A stretch of 64,000 bases of DNA from Streptococcus pacificus (GCF_016481305.1 NZ_JAENBO010000004.1:1-64000); one strand, 5' to 3'. Shown: positions 23,462 to 35,654, numbered from the stretch's first letter. Program-made: numbers and translations. Notes: generated by a model not told the origin, from the letters alone.

Positions 23462-24230
23462 AAGAGCGCAAAAAAAATCACCTCTAGGCTTAATTATTGC
23501 CATTGTTGTTGTCATAATCGCCTTTGTTGGCCTTTCTATCGCTTTCTTTTGGTATCAAACACAACCAGTAGACAAAACAGCTCCAAAAGATAAAGTAACC
23601 CAACAAGAAACGACCGAGACAAAAACGGACTCGCAAGAAAAATCAACGGAGAATTTACCCAATGTTTCTGCAGATGATTGGGAATTGATACTTGTCAACC
23701 GTGATAATATCACTCCAGAATTAAATCCACAATTAGAAGAAGTCGCTGGTATTTTAGTGGATGCACGCATTGCTGAAAATGTTAGAGGGTTTCTAACAGC
23801 CGCACAAGCCATTGATCCAAATGAGCATTTGATATCAGGTTATCGTAGTGTCGCTTATCAAGAACAGGTGTTTAATGGCTATGTCGAACAAGAAATGGCA
23901 GAACGTGGAATTAGCCGAGAAGAAGCTGAAACTTTTGCCAAGGAATACTCTCAGCCTCCTGGAGCCAGTGAACACCAAACTGGTTTAGCCATTGATATGA
24001 GTACAGTGGATTTACTCAATCAAAGTGATCCGGCAGTCGTTGAACAAGTGGTTGCTCTGGCGCCAGAATATGGCTTTGTCCTTCGTTTTAATGAAGAGAA
24101 AAAACCGTTCACAGGTATTGGCTATGAAGACTGGCATTTCAGATATGTGGGTGTTGAATCTGCTAAATATATGGTGGAAAACAATCTTAGTTTGGAAGAG
24201 TATGTAGAAAGGTTAAGAGGAAATAACTAA
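23442..24230 (+). CDS. M15B carboxypeptidase (LdcB/DacB-like), membrane-anchored
   Basis: A 262-residue exported peptidase. A basic N terminus and one membrane span (about residues 13-35) lead into a Thr/Glu/Lys linker and then the VanY/LdcB catalytic domain, with SGYRS near 128, SEHQTGLAIDM near 176 (zinc ligands His and Asp) and DWHFRYV near 229 (catalytic Glu side and His ligand region). It trims stem peptides of peptidoglycan; LdcB acts on the terminal D-Ala of tetrapeptides. Start and stop overlap both neighbours, so it is translated with them. Confidence 0.88.
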   Translation: MEKRRHRRAQKKSPLGLIIAIVVVIIAFVGLSIAFFWYQTQPVDKTAPKDKVTQQETTETKTDSQEKSTENLPNVSADDWELILVNRDNITPELNPQLEEVAGILVDARIAENVRGFLTAAQAIDPNEHLISGYRSVAYQEQVFNGYVEQEMAERGISREEAETFAKEYSQPPGASEHQTGLAIDMSTVDLLNQSDPAVVEQVVALAPEYGFVLRFNEEKKPFTGIGYEDWHFRYVGVESAKYMVENNLSLEEYVERLRGNN

Positions 24231-24820
24231 TGAGGAGAAAACTCTCACGATTTATCATTCTTATCATGATAGTCTTATTTTTTCTTGGTAATTTTTATTT
24301 TATTTCTTCTAAGCCTAAAATGATATTTGCTGATAAAGAAACCATGCCCACCGTTGGTCGTGACCAGTTTATCCAGCAAGTAGCTCCAAAAATTCAAGAA
24401 GTAGCACAAGCTTATGGACTAAGACCTTCTGTTGTGATCGCACAAGCTCTTATTTCGTCAAAAAATGGGACCAGCTATTTGGCAAGAAATTACCATAATT
24501 TATTTGGTTTACTAGCAAAAAAAGGTGATCCGACCATCAAGTTATTCATGAAAGAATATGATGGTATTGAATGGAAGGACACTCAAAAACCTTTTAAAAT
24601 TTATTCTTTATGGGAAGAATCCCTCTATGATTATATGCTTATCATCCAGGATAATGATTTCTGGGGAGAGGATGTGTATTCAGCTTTAGCTAATGCTAGA
24701 GATTATCAAAGCGCAGCAAACTTACTCCAAGATATTGGCTTTAGCAATGATCCAGAATATGCGACAAAAATTATCAACTTGATTGATGAAGAGGATTTAA
24801 CCAGATATGATCAAGAATAG
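24230..24820 (+). CDS. exported glucosaminidase-type muramidase
   Basis: A 196-residue protein with an N-terminal signal or anchor segment (about 6-25) and a Glucosaminidase-family domain, recognisable by VVIAQALISSKNGTSYLARN and YHNLFGL, where a Glu usually seen after AQA is replaced in SSKNG. Family members cut the glycan strand of peptidoglycan. The start overlaps the LdcB-like gene as TAATG. The missing canonical Glu within ALIES-type sequences makes activity uncertain. Confidence 0.75.
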   Translation: MRRKLSRFIILIMIVLFFLGNFYFISSKPKMIFADKETMPTVGRDQFIQQVAPKIQEVAQAYGLRPSVVIAQALISSKNGTSYLARNYHNLFGLLAKKGDPTIKLFMKEYDGIEWKDTQKPFKIYSLWEESLYDYMLIIQDNDFWGEDVYSALANARDYQSAANLLQDIGFSNDPEYATKIINLIDEEDLTRYDQE

Positions 24821-24847
24821 CCGGTAAACAATCAGATAAAAAAGAAA

Positions 24848-24874
24848 TTAGCACTCTGAACAAAAGAGTGCTAA
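24848..24874. promoter_or_regulatory. CIRCE operator 1 (HrcA box)
   Basis: TTAGCACTC-N9-GAGTGCTAA is a perfect CIRCE inverted repeat. It lies 17 nt before the -35 of the heat-shock operon and is followed by TTTT, so it may also end the upstream transcript. Confidence 0.95.
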
Positions 24875-24891
24875 AATTTTGTGTTTTTTCC

Positions 24892-24919
24892 TTGACAAGT
24901 TTTTAGAATAGCGTATAAT
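24892..24919 (+). promoter_or_regulatory. promoter of the hrcA operon
   Basis: TTGACA and TATAAT are separated by 16 nt and are flanked by CIRCE elements on both sides. Confidence 0.9.
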
Positions 24920-24930
24920 GAGAGTATAGA

Positions 24931-24957
24931 TTAGCAGTCTATATGATAGAGTGCTAA
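24931..24957. promoter_or_regulatory. CIRCE operator 2
   Basis: TTAGCAGTC-N9-GAGTGCTAA has one mismatch in the left arm and lies at the start of the transcript. Confidence 0.93.
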
Positions 24958-24990
24958 AGAAGTTGTTTTTAAAATTAGTAAGGAGGGCTC

Positions 24991-26025
24991 ATGATTACAC
25001 CGCGTCAAAATGATATTTTAAATCTTATTGTCGAGTTGTTCACACAAACTCATGAGCCAGTTGGTTCCAAGGCCTTGCAAGAAACGATTTCTTCTAGCAG
25101 TGCAACCATCAGAAATGATATGGCTAGATTAGAACAACTTGGTTTACTAGAAAAAGCACATACCTCTAGTGGGAGGATGCCAAGTAAGTCAGGTTTTCAA
25201 TATTTTGTGGAACATTCTCTACGGATTGATAGCCTAGATGAAAAAGATGTCTATCAAGTGGTGAAAGCCTTTGATTTTGAAGCTTTCAAACTAGAAGATA
25301 TTCTTGAAAGAGCGTCTCAGATACTAGCTGATTTAACAGGCTACACTGGTATTGTTTTGGATGTTGTGCCAACTAGGCAGCATTTAACATCGTTTGATAT
25401 CGTACAAGTCAGTAGCCATGATGCTCTTGCAATACTGACTCTTGATGATTCAAAGCCAATGACTGTTCAGTTTGCCATCCCTAAGAATTTCTTAGCCAGG
25501 GATCTCGATACGGTTAAAATGTTGGTTGAAACACGACTAGTTTCTAAAACAGTCTTAGATATTCATTATAATCTGAGGACAGAAATACCTCAGGTCATTC
25601 AGAAATACTTTACCACCACTGACAATGTTCTTGATTTATTTGACTATATTTTTGAACAATTATTTAAGGAATTGATTTTTATCTCTGGTAAGGTTGCTTC
25701 ATTATCATATGCTGATTTGTCCACCTACCAATACTTGGATAATCCTCAACTAGTTTCCTTAGAAATTAGAAATAGTATGAAAGAAGAAGAGATGTCAAGC
25801 ATTCGGGTGGCTGAAAGTTCCGAGAAGGCTCTAAGCAATGTTAGCATCATTAGTCAAAAGTTTTTAATCCCTTATCGTGGCTTTGCAACAATGAGTTTAA
25901 TCGGTCCTATTGATATGGATTATAAAAAGATGCTTAGCATCATCACTATTGTGACAAAAGTCCTGGCTGTCAAGTTAGGTGATTATTACCGCTATCTTAA
26001 TAGCAACCATTATGAAGTTCATTAA
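24991..26025 (+). CDS. hrcA: heat-inducible transcription repressor HrcA
   Basis: A 344-residue repressor of class I heat-shock genes. The N-terminal winged helix has PVGSKALQE and [20 protein letters not shown], followed by the GAF-like and dimerisation domains. It binds the two CIRCE boxes directly upstream, so it is autoregulated. The ATG at 24991 follows AAGGAGGG. It is the first gene of hrcA-grpE-dnaK-dnaJ. Confidence 0.97.
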   Translation: MITPRQNDILNLIVELFTQTHEPVGSKALQETISSSSATIRNDMARLEQLGLLEKAHTSSGRMPSKSGFQYFVEHSLRIDSLDEKDVYQVVKAFDFEAFKLEDILERASQILADLTGYTGIVLDVVPTRQHLTSFDIVQVSSHDALAILTLDDSKPMTVQFAIPKNFLARDLDTVKMLVETRLVSKTVLDIHYNLRTEIPQVIQKYFTTTDNVLDLFDYIFEQLFKELIFISGKVASLSYADLSTYQYLDNPQLVSLEIRNSMKEEEMSSIRVAESSEKALSNVSIISQKFLIPYRGFATMSLIGPIDMDYKKMLSIITIVTKVLAVKLGDYYRYLNSNHYEVH

Positions 26026-26037
26026 AGGAGGCAAGTA

Positions 26038-26583
26038 GTGTCAAAAGAAGAAAAAAACAAGCAGTCAGATGAGCTGACAAAAGAGGTTGATAAAGCCAAT
26101 GAAGAAACAGTAGATCAAGAAACTACTGAAAAAGAGAAACCTGAAAAGAGTGAATTAGAACTAGCTCAGGAGAAGGCAGAAGAGTTTGAGAATAAATATT
26201 TAAGAGCTATGGCGGAAACACAAAACATCCAACGCCGTAGTAATGAAGAACGTCAAACCCTGCAACGTTATCGCTCACAAGATTTGGCCAAAAAAATTCT
26301 GCCGAGTCTTGATAATCTAGAACGTGCCCTACAAGTTGATGGTCTGACAGAAGATGTCAAAAAAGGCCTTGAAATGGTGCAAGAAAGTCTCTTGCAAGCC
26401 CTCAAGGAAGAGGGAATTGAAGTGGTTGAAACAGAAAATTTTGATCACAATCTTCACATGGCTGTACAAACCCTACCAGCAGATGATGATCATCCGGCTG
26501 ACACTATTGCTGAAGTTTTCCAAAAAGGCTATAAACTTCATGATAGATTACTAAGGCCAGCAATGGTTATTGTCTATAATTAA
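26038..26583 (+). CDS. grpE: nucleotide exchange factor GrpE
   Basis: A 181-residue co-chaperone. The charged N-terminal third forms a long coiled coil, followed by [17 protein letters not shown] and a C-terminal beta domain ending in [10 protein letters not shown], the family signature. It releases ADP from DnaK. It starts at GTG 26038 with AAAGGAGG upstream, 12 nt after hrcA. Confidence 0.97.
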   Translation: MSKEEKNKQSDELTKEVDKANEETVDQETTEKEKPEKSELELAQEKAEEFENKYLRAMAETQNIQRRSNEERQTLQRYRSQDLAKKILPSLDNLERALQVDGLTEDVKKGLEMVQESLLQALKEEGIEVVETENFDHNLHMAVQTLPADDDHPADTIAEVFQKGYKLHDRLLRPAMVIVYN

Positions 26584-26666
26584 GGATTAACTACTATTAA
26601 CAATTACTGTGACCGAAATGTCATAAAACTAGTAAGAAAGAAAATAAAAATAAAGAGGTAACTTAA

Positions 26667-28496
<1,830 letters not shown>

Positions 28497-28507
28497 TGTC
28501 TGATGAT

Positions 28508-28541
28508 AATTTAGACGAGGCAAAGGCTTCGTCTAAATTTT
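28508..28541 (+). terminator. hairpin with T tail between dnaK and dnaJ
   Basis: TTTAGACGA pairs with TCGTCTAAA, followed by TTTTT. It probably lowers dnaJ expression relative to dnaK through partial termination or mRNA processing. Confidence 0.65.
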
Positions 28542-28561
28542 TCAATAGTAAAGGATAGGAA

Positions 28562-29701
28562 ATGAATAATACAGAATATTATGATCGATTAGGTGTCTCA
28601 AAAAATGCTTCACAAGATGAAATCAAGAAAGCCTATCGTAAATTATCAAAAAAATATCACCCAGATATTAATAAAGAGCCAGGTGCCGAAGAAAAATATA
28701 AGGATGTTCAAGAAGCCTATGAAACGTTAGGTGATGAACAAAAAAGAGCCAACTATGATCAATTTGGCTCTGCTGGTGCCAATGGCGGCTTTGGTAATGG
28801 CTTTGGCGGAGGTGGTTTCGGTGGTTTTGATGGCTCTAGCTTTGGTGGCTTTGAAGATATCTTCTCAAGCTTCTTTGGTGGTGGTGCTAGTCGTAACCCT
28901 AATGCTCCTCGTCAAGGAGATGATTTACAATACCGTGTTGATTTGAGTTTTGAAGAAGCTGTTTTTGGTGCTGAAAAGGAAGTTCGCTATAATCGAGAAG
29001 CAGTCTGTCATACCTGTAGTGGCTCAGGCGCTAAACCAGGAACTAGTCCAGTAACCTGTCACAAATGTCATGGTTCTGGAGTTATCAATGTTGACACGCA
29101 AACACCACTTGGGATGATGCGTCGTCAAGTCACTTGTGATGTCTGTCACGGAACAGGAAAAGAAATCAAAGATCCATGTCAAACTTGTCATGGAACAGGA
29201 CATGAAAAACAAGCCCATAAAGTTTCAGTAAAAGTGCCAGCTGGTGTTGAAACAGGTCAACAAATTCGTCTTCAAGGTCAAGGAGAAGCGGGCTTTAATG
29301 GAGGTCCTTATGGTGATCTCTATATTGTGGTTAATGTGAAACCTTCAAAACAGTTTGAACGTGAAGGAGCAACCATCTACTACACTTTAAATATTAGTTT
29401 TGTACAAGCAGCCTTGGGTGACACAGTGGAAATTCCGACAGTACACGGTTCTGTAGATATGGCTATTCCAGCCGGTACTCAGACAGGTAAGATTTTCCGA
29501 CTAAAAGGTAAAGGAGCACCAAGATTAAGAGGAGGTGCTCAAGGCGATCAACATGTCACAATTAATGTTGTCACACCAACCAAGTTAAATGAAGCGCAAA
29601 AACAAGCCTTACAAGATTTTGCTAAGGCTAGTGGTCAAGAAGTTCATCCCAAGAAAAAAGGCCTCTTTGATAAGGTCAAAGATGTTTTTGAAGGGGAATA
29701 A
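28562..29701 (+). CDS. dnaJ: chaperone protein DnaJ
   Basis: A 379-residue J-protein. The J domain has HPD in KYHPDIN at about 33-35, a Gly/Phe-rich region covers ~75-115, and four CxxCxGxG zinc repeats lie at about 145-215 ([32 protein letters not shown]), followed by the C-terminal substrate domains. It stimulates DnaK ATPase. The ATG at 28562 is preceded by AAGGATAGGA. Confidence 0.98.
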   Translation: MNNTEYYDRLGVSKNASQDEIKKAYRKLSKKYHPDINKEPGAEEKYKDVQEAYETLGDEQKRANYDQFGSAGANGGFGNGFGGGGFGGFDGSSFGGFEDIFSSFFGGGASRNPNAPRQGDDLQYRVDLSFEEAVFGAEKEVRYNREAVCHTCSGSGAKPGTSPVTCHKCHGSGVINVDTQTPLGMMRRQVTCDVCHGTGKEIKDPCQTCHGTGHEKQAHKVSVKVPAGVETGQQIRLQGQGEAGFNGGPYGDLYIVVNVKPSKQFEREGATIYYTLNISFVQAALGDTVEIPTVHGSVDMAIPAGTQTGKIFRLKGKGAPRLRGGAQGDQHVTINVVTPTKLNEAQKQALQDFAKASGQEVHPKKKGLFDKVKDVFEGE

Positions 29702-29711
29702 TTATTGAAAC

Positions 29712-29736
29712 AAGTCTAGTTAGTCTAGACTTTTTC
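29712..29736 (+). terminator. terminator of the heat-shock operon
   Basis: AAGTCTAG pairs with CTAGACTT around a five-base loop, followed by TTT. Confidence 0.75.
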
Positions 29737-29795
29737 AGTACTTTCAACCCTAAATGAATACCTTGGTAGAAAATTAGCTGCTCAGTGAAACATAG

Positions 29796-29824
29796 TTGCT
29801 TATTTATAGGCATCTTGTTATAAT
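29796..29824 (+). promoter_or_regulatory. promoter of truA, 7 nt from the start codon
   Basis: TTGCTT and TATAAT are 17 nt apart; the ATG follows after CTTAAGC with no Shine-Dalgarno sequence. Confidence 0.7.
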
Positions 29825-29831
29825 CTTAAGC

Positions 29832-30581
29832 ATGACAAGATACAAAGCTATTATTGCCTATGATGGGACCGATTTTTCTGGTTTTCAAAGGCAATCTCAC
29901 CAAAGAACCATTCAAGAAGAAATTGAAAAAACTCTTTTAAGGTTGAACAGTGGTCAAGAAGTTCTGATTCAAGGAGCTGGGAGAACAGATGCTGGCGTTC
30001 ATGCTTATGGGCAAGTGATTCATTTTGATCTTCCCGAACGTCGTGATCTTGAAAAACTACGTTTTGCTCTGGACACTCAGACACCTGATGATATTGATGT
30101 CAAAAAAATCGAAGTGGTTTCAGATGATTTTCATTGTCGTTATCAAAAACACACTAAAACTTATGAATTTCTAGTTGATATCGGGAGACCCAAAAATCCG
30201 ATGATGCGTCATTATGCCACACATTTTCCCTACCCAATTGATGTTACTTTAATAGAAGAAGCGATAAAAGATTTGGTAGGAACTCACGATTTTACCGGTT
30301 TTACAGCTGCAGGGACCTCAATAGAAAATAAGGTGCGTACTATTACGACTGCCAAGGTGACATACGATAGCAACCGTCAATTCCTTACCTTTGTTTTCAC
30401 AGGAAATGGTTTTTTATATAAACAAGTAAGAAATATGGTTGGTACTCTCTTGAAGATTGGTAATAAACGAATGCCAACCAATCAGATAAAAACAATCATT
30501 GCCTCAAAAGATCGTCACCTAGCAGGACCAACTGCAGCTCCAAACGGTCTTTATTTAAAGGAGATTAGTTATGAAAACTAA
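29832..30581 (+). CDS. truA: tRNA pseudouridine(38-40) synthase
   Basis: A 249-residue enzyme with the catalytic Asp in [11 protein letters not shown] near residue 53, an N-terminal [12 protein letters not shown], and a C-terminal [14 protein letters not shown] block. It converts U38-U40 of the anticodon arm to pseudouridine. The family N terminus (MTRYKAI) fixes the ATG at 29832, and the open frame upstream crosses the promoter. The gene overlaps the next by 11 nt and leads an operon of cofactor genes. Confidence 0.95.
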   Translation: MTRYKAIIAYDGTDFSGFQRQSHQRTIQEEIEKTLLRLNSGQEVLIQGAGRTDAGVHAYGQVIHFDLPERRDLEKLRFALDTQTPDDIDVKKIEVVSDDFHCRYQKHTKTYEFLVDIGRPKNPMMRHYATHFPYPIDVTLIEEAIKDLVGTHDFTGFTAAGTSIENKVRTITTAKVTYDSNRQFLTFVFTGNGFLYKQVRNMVGTLLKIGNKRMPTNQIKTIIASKDRHLAGPTAAPNGLYLKEISYEN

Positions 30582-31338
30582 TTACATGTTAACGATTGCA
30601 GGAAGCGATGTTTTGAGTGGGGGTGGCTTGCAAGCCGATTTAGCCACTTTTCATCACTTTCATCTGTTTGGTTTTTTAGCACTAACAAGTATTGCAACTC
30701 TATCTAACAACGGGTTTGAAATAACATCGATTGACGAAGTGGTCTTTCAAAAACAATTAGACAGTTTGAAAGCTGTTGACTTTTCAGCCATCAAAATTGG
30801 ACTTTTACCCAATGAGTCTATTGCTGAGAGAACATTGACATTTTTAAAAGCAAAAAAAGAGATTCCAGTTATCTTAGATCCGGTACTTGTGTTCAAAGAA
30901 AACAATGATGAAGAAATATCAACCATGCGAGAGGTGCTATTGTCATTTTTCCCATATACGACAGTGATCACACCCAACTTAAAAGAGGCAGAACTATTGT
31001 CTGGTGTTAACATTACCAACCTAACAGACATGAAAAAAGCTGCAAAAATATTGTATGAAGCTGGCGCTAGGATTGTGGTCATAAAAGGAGGTTCTCGTTT
31101 AGATAAAACCAGAGCTATCGATCTCTTTTATGATGGTGAACACTATGTGGACCTTCAAAAGCCACTTTTAAGTATGAATAATACTGGTGCAGGATGTACA
31201 TTTGCTTCTACCTTGTCAAGTTACATAGCTAAGGGAGAATCCCCTCTTTTAGCCACACGACACGCCAAAGAGTTTGTCTATCAAGCAATTGCTAATGCTA
31301 ATGAATATGGAGTTTTACAACAAGATGAAAAAAACTAA
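30571..31338 (+). CDS. ThiD/PdxK-type pyrimidine or pyridoxal kinase
   Basis: A 255-residue ribokinase-fold enzyme with [17 protein letters not shown] at the N terminus and the anion-hole motif [10 protein letters not shown] near 208. It phosphorylates hydroxymethylpyrimidine or, in the branch found in streptococci next to an S component, more likely pyridoxine or pyridoxal; sequence alone does not decide. It overlaps truA upstream and the transporter gene downstream. Confidence 0.85.
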   Translation: MKTNYMLTIAGSDVLSGGGLQADLATFHHFHLFGFLALTSIATLSNNGFEITSIDEVVFQKQLDSLKAVDFSAIKIGLLPNESIAERTLTFLKAKKEIPVILDPVLVFKENNDEEISTMREVLLSFFPYTTVITPNLKEAELLSGVNITNLTDMKKAAKILYEAGARIVVIKGGSRLDKTRAIDLFYDGEHYVDLQKPLLSMNNTGAGCTFASTLSSYIAKGESPLLATRHAKEFVYQAIANANEYGVLQQDEKN

Positions 31339-31789
31339 TCTCTCACAATTAACGACACTTGCTATCATCACCTCACTTAGCATTATTCTAGGAATTTACA
31401 TTCAAATTAAAACACCAACAGGCTTTTTAACCCTATTAGATGCTGGTATCTTCTTCACTGCCTTTTATTTTGGTAGTAAAGAAGGAGCTATTGTTGGTGG
31501 TCTATCTGGTTTTCTCATTGATCTCCTTTTAGGTTATCCTAACTGGATGGTTATCAGTTTGTTTGCTCATGGTGGGCAAGGGTTCTTTGCCGGATGGACC
31601 GGTCAAAAAAGAGGTGTCGGATTAATTTTTGCCACCATTACCATGGTTGGTGGTTATTTTTTAGCCTCTAATGCGATGTATGGCTATGCTGCGGCATCTG
31701 CTGATATTTATGGCAATTTATTGCAAAATATGGTTGGTATGGCAGTTGGTTTTAGTGTTAGTCAAGCTCTAAAACGTCTTAAAAAATAA
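31325..31789 (+). CDS. ECF transporter S component, probably for a B6-type vitamin
   Basis: A 154-residue membrane protein with about five to six hydrophobic segments. The size and pattern fit an ECF-family substrate-binding S component: an N-terminal short polar stretch, then hydrophobic helices with GSKEGAIVGGLSGFLIDLL. It would work with the shared EcfAAT module encoded elsewhere. The start at 31325 overlaps the kinase gene by 14 nt; an in-frame ATG at 31307 is possible. The gene next door suggests the substrate is the vitamer that the kinase phosphorylates. This is inference. Confidence 0.75.
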   Translation: MKKTNLSQLTTLAIITSLSIILGIYIQIKTPTGFLTLLDAGIFFTAFYFGSKEGAIVGGLSGFLIDLLLGYPNWMVISLFAHGGQGFFAGWTGQKRGVGLIFATITMVGGYFLASNAMYGYAAASADIYGNLLQNMVGMAVGFSVSQALKRLKK

Positions 31790-31835
31790 ATAAAGGTTAA
31801 TCAGATAACTAATATCTGAAAGTAAGAGGGTCATA

Positions 31836-32399
31836 ATGAATTTAGAAGAATTAAAAAAAGAGACTCAAAAAATAAGCCTTGATATCATCGAACGAAGCCA
31901 GATAAAAAGTGGACAATTATTTGTTTTGGGTCTATCAAGTAGTGAAATTTTAGGAAATCATATTGGAACAGCTTCAAGCCTTGAAATAGGAGAAGTTGTT
32001 GTTAAAGAGCTTTTAGATAACTTATCAGACAAAGGCATTTACTTAGCTGTGCAAGGGTGTGAACATATCAATCGTGCCTTGGTTGTGGAACGTGAATATG
32101 CTGAAAGACATAATCTTGAAATTGTAAGTGTTTTACCCACTCTTCATGCTGGAGGTAGTGCTCAACTCGCAGCCTTTAAATATATGAAGGATCCAGTTGA
32201 GGTGGAGCATGTTGTTGCTTTTGCAGGTCTTGATATAGGAGATACCAGTATTGGCATGCATATTAAACATGTTCAAGTACCTCTTAGACCAGTGATGAGA
32301 GAGTTAGGAAAAGCCCATGTAACAGCCCTTTCTAGTCGTCCGAAACTGATTGGTGGACAAAGAGCTCAATATGTTAAAGATCCTATTCGAAAATTTTAA
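31836..32399 (+). CDS. TIGR01440/DUF436 (YwlG-like) protein
   Basis: A 187-residue cytoplasmic protein with family blocks [12 protein letters not shown] near 27, [14 protein letters not shown] near 70 and [12 protein letters not shown] near 131. The family is conserved in Firmicutes but has no firm function. The ATG at 31836 follows AAGAGGG. It lies 46 nt after the S component and probably shares its transcript. Confidence 0.85.
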   Translation: MNLEELKKETQKISLDIIERSQIKSGQLFVLGLSSSEILGNHIGTASSLEIGEVVVKELLDNLSDKGIYLAVQGCEHINRALVVEREYAERHNLEIVSVLPTLHAGGSAQLAAFKYMKDPVEVEHVVAFAGLDIGDTSIGMHIKHVQVPLRPVMRELGKAHVTALSSRPKLIGGQRAQYVKDPIRKF

Positions 32400-32404
32400 A
32401 TCAA

Positions 32405-32441
32405 AAGAAGAGGTTTGGTTGTATACCAAGCCTCTTTTATT
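32405..32441 (+). terminator. terminator
   Basis: AAGAGGTTTGGT pairs with ACCAAGCCTCTT (one wobble), followed by T residues. Confidence 0.75.
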
Positions 32442-32513
32442 TTTATTACTTTGTTTGTTGAAAAAAATGAGTGACGATTGTTGGCGGAATCGACTTTCTG
32501 ATGAATAGTCACC

Positions 32514-33353
32514 TTATTGTTTATGTGGTAAAGGTAATTCCCCTTCTTTAAAGACCCCTTCTTTAGTTAAAGCCTTTTGATAGAGAGTGTAAAAAGTATA
32601 TTCTATCGGTAATTGAAAACCACTTTGGGCAAAAATATCAATTCTAAAAACGAGTTGACCGTTAGATAGAGTTGTGATACCTAGAATCTCGGGCGCTTTA
32701 GTGATTTTAGGATAATGCGAAGTTTCTTCCTGGTTTACCTGCTCTATTACCCGTCTCACCTCAGAAATATCTGTGTTTGGATAGATTGGAATATCAATTC
32801 TTGCTCGAATAGGAAAACGAGATAAGTTGCTAACAACAGTAATATTACGGTTGGGAATAAAATGCATAGTCCCATCAAAATCCTTGATTTGAGTTGTTCT
32901 AATCCCAACTCTTGTGACAATCCCATCAATTGATCCCAAAACGACATTTTCACCAACATCTAATTGACGTTCGCTAAGGATAAATATCCCATTGACAACA
33001 TCGGTTAAGAAACCTTGTGCCCCAAGACCAATAGCAACTCCGGCAATTCCAGCCCCAGCTAGAAGGCCTGAAACAGGGACACCAAGTGTGATTAAGATAG
33101 AGTAGATGAGAAGGAAATAAAGAAGGTAATTTAAAAGATTTTGAAAGAGTTTTAAGAGTGTTTCTCTTCTTTTGTCATCAACCTTTGAGGCCATCAAAAC
33201 ACGATTGATGATATGATGAACTAAAAATTGAAGAACCCATTTACCAATATAAAAACAGATAACGAGAATGATTAAAGAAATGCTTTTAGAAATGATGCTT
33301 TCTATCATCTCACTAGTAAAAAATTGTTTCCAGTAACGACTAAATACAGACAT
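32514..33353 (-). CDS. MscS-family mechanosensitive channel
   Basis: A 279-residue small-conductance channel protein with three transmembrane helices. The pore-lining TM3 (GAGIAGVAIGLGAQGFLTDV, about 90-110) is followed by the beta domain (FILSERQLDVGENVVLG) and alpha/beta vestibule. It opens under hypo-osmotic stress to release solutes. The ATG at 33353 has AGGAG five bases upstream. It is transcribed alone. Confidence 0.92.
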   Translation of the reverse strand: MSVFSRYWKQFFTSEMIESIISKSISLIILVICFYIGKWVLQFLVHHIINRVLMASKVDDKRRETLLKLFQNLLNYLLYFLLIYSILITLGVPVSGLLAGAGIAGVAIGLGAQGFLTDVVNGIFILSERQLDVGENVVLGSIDGIVTRVGIRTTQIKDFDGTMHFIPNRNITVVSNLSRFPIRARIDIPIYPNTDISEVRRVIEQVNQEETSHYPKITKAPEILGITTLSNGQLVFRIDIFAQSGFQLPIEYTFYTLYQKALTKEGVFKEGELPLPHKQ

Positions 33354-33501
33354 AATAACTCCTTTTTCTATAGTTACTAGTGTAACAAATTTTTTTCAAG
33401 AAAACACAAAAAGGGTCAAAAAAGTGATGACATTAAGTTCTTTTATATTATTTTATAAGGATTTTAAAAACGGAAAAATCTAATGAATTCATATAAAATA
33501 G

Positions 33502-33530
33502 TTTAAAAAAAGCAATAAATATGGTAAACT
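33502..33530 (+). promoter_or_regulatory. promoter of tig
   Basis: TTTAAA and TAAACT are 17 nt apart, with TG one base before the -10. Confidence 0.5.
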
Positions 33531-33565
33531 AAACTGTAATCATATTATTTAAGGAGAATGACTTC

Positions 33566-34849
33566 ATGTCTACATCGTTTGAAAACAAATCAACAAATCG
33601 AGGTGTTATTACATTTACGATTGGTCAAGACAAAATTAAACCTGCTCTTGATAAAACATTTAATCAATTAAAGAAAGATTTAGCTGTTCCTGGATTTCGT
33701 AAAGGACACATTCCACGTTCAGTATTTAACCAACGTTTTGGTGAAGAAGCTTTGTATGAAAAATCTTTAAATAGCGTTCTTCCAGAGGCTTATGAAGCTG
33801 CTGTTGCTGAACTTGGTTTAGATGTTGTGGCACAACCAAAAATCGATATCGTTTCAATGGAAAAAGGAAAAGATTGGGTCTTAACTGCTGAAGTGGTGAC
33901 TAAGCCTGAAGTGAAACTTGGAGACTATAAAGATCTTGAAGTTTCAGTAGAAGAAACAAAAGACGTTGCTGACAGCGAAATTGACGACAAAATTGAACGT
34001 GAGCGTCAAAATCTTGCCGAATTAATCATTAAAGAAGAAGCTGCAGAAAACGGTGATACTGTTGTTATTGACTTTGTTGGTTCAGTTGATGGCGAAGAAT
34101 TTGATGGTGGGAAAGGTGAAAACTTCTCATTAGAGCTTGGTAGTGGTCAATTTATCCCAGGATTTGAAGACCAATTAGTTGGTGCAAAAGCAGGCGACAG
34201 TGTTACTGTTGAAGTGACTTTCCCAGAAGATTATCAGGCAGCAGATTTAGCTGGCAAAGCTGCTAAATTTGAAACAACTGTGCACGAAGTGAAAACTAAA
34301 GAAGTGCCAGAACTTGATGATGAGCTTGCAAAAGACATTGATGAAGAAGTGGAAACACTTGATGACTTAAAAGCAAAATACCGCAAAGAATTAGAAGAAG
34401 CTAAAGAAACAGCCTACCAAGATGCTGTTGAAGCAGCAGCGATAGAACTTGCTGTAGAAAATGCTGAAATTGTTGAATTACCTGAAGAAATGGTTCATGA
34501 TGAAGTTCATAGAGCAATGAACGAATTTATGGGTAATATGCAACGTCAAGGTATTTCTCCAGAAATGTACTATCAATTAACTGGTACTACTGAAGATGAT
34601 CTTCATAAACAATATGAAGAAGATGCGGAAAAACGCACAAAAACAAATCTTGTAATTGAAGCTATCGCTAAACAAGAAAACTTTGAAACAACTGAAGAAG
34701 AAATTGAAAATGAAATTACAACACTAGCATCCGACTACAACATGGATGTTAAACAAGTACGTTCATTACTTTCAGAAGATATGTTAAAACATGATATTAT
34801 GATGAAAAAAGCTGTAGATCTTATTACAAGCTCTGTTAAAGTGAAATAA
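33566..34849 (+). CDS. tig: trigger factor
   Basis: A 427-residue ribosome-associated chaperone and prolyl isomerase. The N-terminal ribosome-binding domain carries [12 protein letters not shown] near 44-55 (canonical GFRxGxxP), the central FKBP-type domain begins at [14 protein letters not shown] near 163, and a long helical C-terminal domain follows. The ATG at 33566 follows AAGGAG. It is the usual neighbour of rpoE in streptococci. Confidence 0.97.
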   Translation: MSTSFENKSTNRGVITFTIGQDKIKPALDKTFNQLKKDLAVPGFRKGHIPRSVFNQRFGEEALYEKSLNSVLPEAYEAAVAELGLDVVAQPKIDIVSMEKGKDWVLTAEVVTKPEVKLGDYKDLEVSVEETKDVADSEIDDKIERERQNLAELIIKEEAAENGDTVVIDFVGSVDGEEFDGGKGENFSLELGSGQFIPGFEDQLVGAKAGDSVTVEVTFPEDYQAADLAGKAAKFETTVHEVKTKEVPELDDELAKDIDEEVETLDDLKAKYRKELEEAKETAYQDAVEAAAIELAVENAEIVELPEEMVHDEVHRAMNEFMGNMQRQGISPEMYYQLTGTTEDDLHKQYEEDAEKRTKTNLVIEAIAKQENFETTEEEIENEITTLASDYNMDVKQVRSLLSEDMLKHDIMMKKAVDLITSSVKVK

Positions 34850-34859
34850 TATCAAACTT

Positions 34860-34897
34860 AAAAGTCAGGCTATCAAATGATTAGCCTTGGCTTTTTC
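34860..34897 (+). terminator. terminator of tig
   Basis: An imperfect stem, AAAGTCAGGCTAT with ATTAGCCTTGGCTTT, is followed by TT. Confidence 0.6.
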
Positions 34898-34986
34898 ATT
34901 TGTATGGCACAAAGAAGGTTTTATGTTAGAGTTATCGTCAAGAAAAGTCGAAAGCCCTTTAACAATCTTGTTTTTAGCAAAAAGTT

Positions 34987-35015
34987 TTGACGAAATATTA
35001 AATTTAGCGTAAAAT
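34987..35015 (+). promoter_or_regulatory. promoter of rpoE
   Basis: TTGACG and TAAAAT are 17 nt apart. Confidence 0.65.
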
Positions 35016-35047
35016 AAAGAATAATGACAAGGATAAGGAGAATAACT

Positions 35048-35644
35048 TTGGAATTAAAAGTGTTTGCTGGGCAAGAAAAAAGTGAATTATCAATGATTGA
35101 GGTGGCACGTGCCATTTTAGAAGACCGTGGTCGAGACAATGAAATGCACTTTAGTGATCTTGTCAACACCATTCAAAACTACTTAGGAAAATCAGATGCT
35201 GATATCCGTGAGGGACTACCATACTTTTATGCTGATCTTAACACAGATGGAAGCTTCATCCCTTTAGGAGAAAATAAATGGGGACTTCGCTCTTGGTATG
35301 CCGTTGATGAAATAGATGAAGAAATCATCACTCTTGAGGATGAAGAAGATGGTGCTCCAAAACGTAAGAAAAAGAGAGTTAATGCCTTTATGGATGGTGA
35401 TGATGATGCTATTGATTATAGCGACGATGATCCAGAAGATGAAGATTTTGACACTAATGATGATGATTTAGAGTATGACGATGAAGACCCAGATGATGAA
35501 AAATCTGAGGTAGAATCTTACGATTCAGAGTTAAACGAAATCATCCCAGAAGATGAACTTGAAGAAGATGTTGACATCAACGAAGAAGAAGATGACGACG
35601 ATGATGATGACTATTCAGACGATGACAATTCGGATGATATTTAG
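35048..35644 (+). CDS. rpoE: RNA polymerase delta subunit
   Basis: A 198-residue protein with an N-terminal globular HARE-HTH domain (about 1-95) and a C-terminal half made almost only of Asp and Glu, including runs of up to seven Asp. Delta increases promoter selectivity and polymerase recycling in Firmicutes. The start is TTG 35048 with AAGGAG seven bases upstream, giving the expected N terminus [14 protein letters not shown]; the frame is open further upstream without signals. Confidence 0.95.
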   Translation: MELKVFAGQEKSELSMIEVARAILEDRGRDNEMHFSDLVNTIQNYLGKSDADIREGLPYFYADLNTDGSFIPLGENKWGLRSWYAVDEIDEEIITLEDEEDGAPKRKKKRVNAFMDGDDDAIDYSDDDPEDEDFDTNDDDLEYDDEDPDDEKSEVESYDSELNEIIPEDELEEDVDINEEEDDDDDDDYSDDDNSDDI

Positions 35645-35654
35645 TAATTGACGA

